From positions 1-9,973 of the forward strand of contig JAURJO010000221.1 in NCBI GenBank assembly GCA_030832235.1: DNA of 9,973 nt. Reading direction: 5' to 3'. Positions 7,986-9,973 of the stretch are shown in pieces. The translations under genes were made by a program, and so were the position numbers. The stretch comes from Verrucomicrobiota bacterium (GTDB lineage: Bacteria; Verrucomicrobiota; Verrucomicrobiia; Opitutales; Opitutaceae). The notes below the pieces were generated by a model. It was not told where the DNA came from, searched no databases, and saw only the letters and a list, made by a program, of their open reading frames with translations. Position 1 is the first letter of the stretch. The number at the start of each line of letters is the position of its first letter.

Positions 7986-8433
7986 AGTGAAGCTCGCGGT
8001 GCCGATCGTGGCGCCGCTCCTCGATGTCATCCGCGAGCAGGCCGCCGGCCTGAGGGACGCTCTCGCCGGTCCGACGGGATTGCCCGACGCGGATCCAGAT
8101 CTCGGCGAGTCGTGGGGGGGAGAGCTCCTGGAAGCCCAGCGGAGTGAGATCGACGCGCTGCTCGGGCTCTTCGGGGAGGAGTTCTTCCGCGAGGGCGCGG
8201 TCTCCTTTGACGGTGACAACGCCGAGGTGATCCTGCGTGCGTGCGCAGCGGTGAGACTGCGTCTGCGTGAACATGCCCTGAAAACACTCGGGGACGACAC
8301 GCTCGAGACCGGCGAGTTGGAGATTTCGCGGCTACCGCGCGACGTGAACCGCGCTTTTCGCTGCTACGTGTTTCTGGCCACCTTGCAGGAAGTCATCATC
8401 CAACACCTCGACGAGAGCATCCTCGGCGGCTGA
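7972..8433 (+). CDS. DUF2017-like protein, overlapping and probably coupled to clpS
   Basis: This encodes 153 residues of a soluble, acidic, mainly helical protein with no signal peptide or membrane segment. I recognise it as DUF2017-like from its position directly after clpS, its size, and a C-terminal helix Y-V-F-L-A-T-L-Q-E-V-I-I-Q-H-L that resembles the end of actinobacterial members. Its ATG lies inside the last codons of clpS, so translational coupling is likely. In Actinobacteria the clpS-DUF2017 pair is conserved, but no biochemical role is established to my knowledge. A part in ClpS-dependent proteolysis is inference from linkage only. The central region (G-A-V-S-F-D-G-D-N-A-E-V) shows no catalytic motif I can name. 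Confidence 0.85.
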   Translation: MKRIEVKLAVPIVAPLLDVIREQAAGLRDALAGPTGLPDADPDLGESWGGELLEAQRSEIDALLGLFGEEFFREGAVSFDGDNAEVILRACAAVRLRLREHALKTLGDDTLETGELEISRLPRDVNRAFRCYVFLATLQEVIIQHLDESILGG

Positions 8434-8473
8434 GTCGGAGGGGGTAGCCCGCTCTTCCCTGCGAACTTGGGTT

Positions 8474-8502
8474 TTGACGCGGGCTTCACCGTGCCGTGCG
8501 TT
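8474..8502 (+). promoter_or_regulatory. Weak candidate promoter for the DUF6090-like gene
   Basis: TTGACG (8474-8479) is followed after 17 nt by TGCGTT (8497-8502), a poor -10. Transcription would begin about 9 nt before the ATG at 8518, leaving almost no leader. It is listed because the same -35 hexamer precedes two other transcription units here. The 84-bp gap after the DUF2017-like gene shows no clear terminator, so read-through from clpS is an alternative. Confidence 0.2.
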
Positions 8503-8517
8503 CGGCGGGGTCGTCCC

Positions 8518-9267
8518 ATGGAAGTCCATCACCACACCAAGAATCACGGCGGCGGCTGGAAGGGGCATCTGCTCGAGTTCGCGATGCTGTTCGCCGCGGT
8601 CACGCTCGGCTTCTTCGCCGAGAACCTGCGCGAGCACTACGTCGAACGTCATCGCGCGGTGGCGTTCCTCGATTCCATCGCCGCGGATCTCGACGCCGAC
8701 ATCGTCAACATCGATTCGACGTTGGAGCAGAGCCGTTTGCGGTACACGGCGGGGAACGAGGCCATGGCGCTCTACGCCAGTGGAGAATACCGCGAGCGGA
8801 TGGCGGATTTTTACTACGACATCCGGGTCTATTCTTCGAGGATCCCGTTCGTGCCGGCGGTCAACGGCATCGAGCAGCTCCGCGCCTCCGGCGGCGTGCG
8901 CCTAATTGCCAACCGGAAGGTGCTCGACGCCGTGCAGCGGTATCAGGTTTCGCTCGAACAGGTGGCCACGACGCAGGAACTCCTGGAACGGACGCTGGTG
9001 GAGTTCCGGGTCCGCTCCGCGGGATTGATGGATTTCCGCGTCAACTACGCCATGTACGCGGATCCGACCAATTCCGACCGCAACAAGCGCTGGACCAAGC
9101 CTGCCGGCAATCCGGCCCTGCTTGACCAGGATCCGGTCCGGCTGAACGAGCTGATGAATTTTGTGCTGTTTTCTATCAACTCGGAGAACAGCCGGATCTT
9201 ACGTCTGAAAGCGCTGAGGGACGAGGCGGATGCGCTGCGGCAGTTGATTCGCGGTGGGAAGTCTTAG
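8518..9267 (+). CDS. Single-pass membrane protein resembling the DUF6090 family
   Basis: This encodes 249 residues from the ATG at 8518; an upstream in-frame TTG at 8467 would add 17 residues unlike the family. The N-terminus is histidine-rich (M-E-V-H-H-H-T-K-N-H), then W14-K-G-H-L-L-E-F leads into a single transmembrane helix (about 18-34: F-A-M-L-F-A-A-V-T-L-G-F-F-A-E-N) ending in L-R-E-H-Y-V-E. This arrangement matches, from memory, DUF6090-type proteins frequent in Bacteroidota. The rest (about 45-249) is probably helical and extracytoplasmic, with helices around S-I-A-A-D-L-D-A-D-I and a terminal R-I-L-R-L-K-A-L-R-D-E-A-D-A-L. No enzyme motif is seen and the function is unknown. The gene stands apart from clpS/DUF2017 and just upstream of the 6S RNA candidate. 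Confidence 0.87.
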   Translation: MEVHHHTKNHGGGWKGHLLEFAMLFAAVTLGFFAENLREHYVERHRAVAFLDSIAADLDADIVNIDSTLEQSRLRYTAGNEAMALYASGEYRERMADFYYDIRVYSSRIPFVPAVNGIEQLRASGGVRLIANRKVLDAVQRYQVSLEQVATTQELLERTLVEFRVRSAGLMDFRVNYAMYADPTNSDRNKRWTKPAGNPALLDQDPVRLNELMNFVLFSINSENSRILRLKALRDEADALRQLIRGGKS

Positions 9268-9300
9268 GTGGTTGCGGTGGCGGGCGCGGGCTGAATCCGT

Positions 9301-9315
9301 CCGCCAACCGGGCGG
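9301..9315 (+). terminator. Short GC hairpin after the DUF6090-like gene
   Basis: CCGCC (9301-9305) and GGCGG (9311-9315) form a 5-bp stem with a 5-nt loop, 33 nt after the stop codon. No T run follows, so it would be a weak intrinsic terminator at best; it may only slow polymerase or protect a 3' end. Confidence 0.25.
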
Positions 9316-9333
9316 CGAAAGGGAAGATGCCGT

Positions 9334-9361
9334 TTGACGCAGGGGTGGGGCGTCCTAGCTT
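9334..9361 (+). promoter_or_regulatory. Candidate promoter of the 6S RNA gene
   Basis: TTGACG (9334-9339), 16 nt, then TAGCTT (9356-9361) form a sigma-70-like promoter. Six nt later comes G9368, the first base of the RNA's closing stem, exactly where transcription is expected to begin. Agreement between the promoter-predicted start and the independently drawn RNA structure is the main support. Confidence 0.6.
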
Positions 9362-9367
9362 GGACGC

Positions 9368-9548
9368 GGTACCCGGCAGTGTTCGAGGTGCTTTCAATAA
9401 CTGCTCTTTACCTTAGGATAATTGCGGGAGCCGAAACCGGCGCGAGGAATGCCAGGCCGTAAACCGGAAGGCAGGAGAAGCGACGGGGGCGCCCACCTTA
9501 ACTTAAAAAGGTCACGAGCCTTTGGGCATACGGCACAGGCGGGGTACC
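9368..9548 (+). ncRNA. ssrS: Probable 6S RNA
   Basis: A 181-nt RNA with the 6S layout can be drawn. The outer closing stem pairs GGTACCC (9368-9374) with GGGTACC (9542-9548) and continues, with bulges, through GTG (9379-9381)/CAC (9534-9536) to GTGC (9388-9391)/GCAT (9526-9529). A large internal bubble follows: an AT-rich 5' strand (about 9392-9425) faces a 3' strand carrying the small hairpin ACCTT (9495-9499)/AAGGT (9508-9512). The apical arm starts with GGGAGCC (9426-9432)/GGCGCCC (9488-9494), then CCG/CGG, and ends in TGCC (9450-9453)/GGCA (9470-9473). 6S RNA mimics an open promoter and sequesters sigma-70 RNA polymerase in stationary phase. Length, bubble position and the 3'-strand hairpin agree with known 6S RNAs; the sequence itself was judged from memory. 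No competing protein gene fits here. Confidence 0.8.
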
Positions 9549-9560
9549 ATTTTTATTTTT
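9549..9560 (+). terminator. T-rich tail after the 6S closing stem
   Basis: Directly after GGGGTACC comes ATTTTTATTTTT, two runs of five T. With the GC-rich closing stem it would act as an intrinsic terminator or a 3' processing site for the 6S RNA. It is the only such T run in the 400-bp gap between the flanking protein genes. Confidence 0.55.
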
Positions 9561-9631
9561 CCGTGTGTTCGATGCGGCGCGACCCACGGGGCGCTTAACG
9601 CGGGCCTCGCGGTCGGGGCGTTCGGGAAGCC

Positions 9632-9667
9632 GCTTGTTTTCGGATCCAGGCGGGACAAGCTCCGCCT
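9632..9667 (+). promoter_or_regulatory. Two mutually exclusive hairpins just upstream of an ATG
   Basis: GCTTGT (9632-9637) can pair with ACAAGC (9655-9660), and AGGCGG (9648-9653) can pair with CCGCCT (9662-9667). Both stems are perfect 6-bp helices, but they interleave and the 1-nt connector at 9661 is too short for a stable pseudoknot, so only one should form at a time. The second stem ends one nt before the ATG at 9669 and would bury the start region. No ordinary Shine-Dalgarno site lies at the usual distance. It could be a translational switch or a chance/REP-like palindrome. Confidence 0.35.
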
Positions 9668-9668
9668 C

Positions 9669-9973
9669 ATGTTGAGATTCGCCTTCGCTCTCGCCGTGCT
9701 TCCCGCCGTGTTCGGCCAGGGGACGCAGGTCGAGATCGCCAACCTGCGGGAGGACGTGCGGGGACTTTCCCAGCGCGTCGCCGAATTGGCTCTTAGATTG
9801 GAGCAGGTGGAGCGCGAGAATGCCGAGCTCCGCCGGAAGTCCGCCGCGGCCGACAGGTCCGGCGCCGCTACAGCGCAATTCAAGGACGCGCTCGCCGAAC
9901 TGAACCGCGACCTGCGCGCCGCGATCGCTTCCTCCAAGACCGAGACGCTCCAACAGGTCGCCTCCCAGATGGA
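9669..9973 (+). CDS. Secreted coiled-coil protein, N-terminal part (runs off the window)
   Basis: An open frame from the ATG at 9669 continues without a stop to the window end (101 codons). Residues 1-17 form a short signal peptide (R3, then F-A-F-A-L-A-V-L-P-A-V-F-G-Q). From about residue 20 heptad-rich sequence predicts a coiled coil: I-A-N-L-R-E-D-V-R-G-L-S-Q-R-V-A-E-L, then L-R-L-E-Q-V-E-R-E-N-A-E-L-R-R-K; a second helical stretch begins near 70 (F-K-D-A-L-A-E-L-N-R-D-L-R). The ending is missing, so the family is open. From memory of Opitutus-type proteins with this start, a C-terminal LysM domain binding peptidoglycan is my best guess; a CpoB/YbgF-like coiled coil is the alternative. The codon pattern is GC-rich at third positions like its neighbours. 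The minus-strand open frames across the same bases are treated as shadows. Confidence 0.75.
   Translation, partial: MLRFAFALAVLPAVFGQGTQVEIANLREDVRGLSQRVAELALRLEQVERENAELRRKSAAADRSGAATAQFKDALAELNRDLRAAIASSKTETLQQVASQM

Noticed and set aside
8480..8517. Upstream TTG start (8467) for the DUF6090-like protein
   Set aside because: The added residues do not resemble family N-termini, and the ATG at 8518 begins the usual histidine-rich tail and membrane helix.
9498..9953. Two overlapping minus-strand open frames at the right end
   Set aside because: They run across the 6S candidate and its T-rich tail and oppose a plus-strand frame with a good signal peptide and coiled coil.

Overview
The window is a GC-rich stretch of bacterial chromosome, best explained as coming from the Verrucomicrobiota, probably an Opitutaceae relative. 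Three things point there. The giant secreted protein ends in two tandem copies of a C-terminal module (opening PRLVN, with V-R-A-x-G-P-x-L-A-A-F-G-V and N-D-N-W-G-G inside) that I associate with Opitutus-type extracellular proteins. A secreted PQQ-propeller protein begins its mature part with a W-P-x-F-R-G-P type sequence common in Planctomycetes and Verrucomicrobia. ClpS is of the N-D-P-V-N-L-M type and is followed by a DUF2017-like gene. This placement comes from family recognition, not from a search. I see no insertion sequence, prophage, tRNA, rRNA or CRISPR array.

Left part (40-6171, minus strand): one gene fills more than 60% of the window. It encodes a 2043-residue exported protein with a signal sequence or anchor, a metzincin-type zinc protease domain (HELGHTQSLAH plus a D-I-M-G Met-turn), a PKD domain, two arrays of S-x-D-G-x-x-W propeller repeats separated by an Ig-like domain, another Ig-like domain, and the tandem C-terminal module. 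A candidate promoter lies in the divergent intergenic region.

Centre (6316-8433, plus strand): a divergently transcribed secreted PQQ-like beta-propeller protein, then a likely extended -10 promoter driving clpS and an overlapping DUF2017-like gene. ClpS delivers N-degron substrates to a Clp ATPase. The 14-nt overlap suggests that the two products are made together.

Right part (8518-9973, plus strand): a membrane protein resembling the DUF6090 family, then about 400 bp without a protein gene. That gap holds a strong candidate 6S RNA (about 9368-9548) with its own promoter (TTGACG-N16-TAGCTT), the closing stem / bubble / apical stem architecture, and a T-rich tail. After it come two mutually exclusive hairpins just upstream of an ATG, which opens a secreted coiled-coil protein that runs off the right edge.

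The genes do not form one pathway. The window reads as ordinary chromosome combining extracellular proteins, a proteolysis adaptor operon and a global RNA regulator. The most rewarding points are the 6S RNA, the switch-like leader after it, the clpS-DUF2017 coupling and the architecture of the giant protease.
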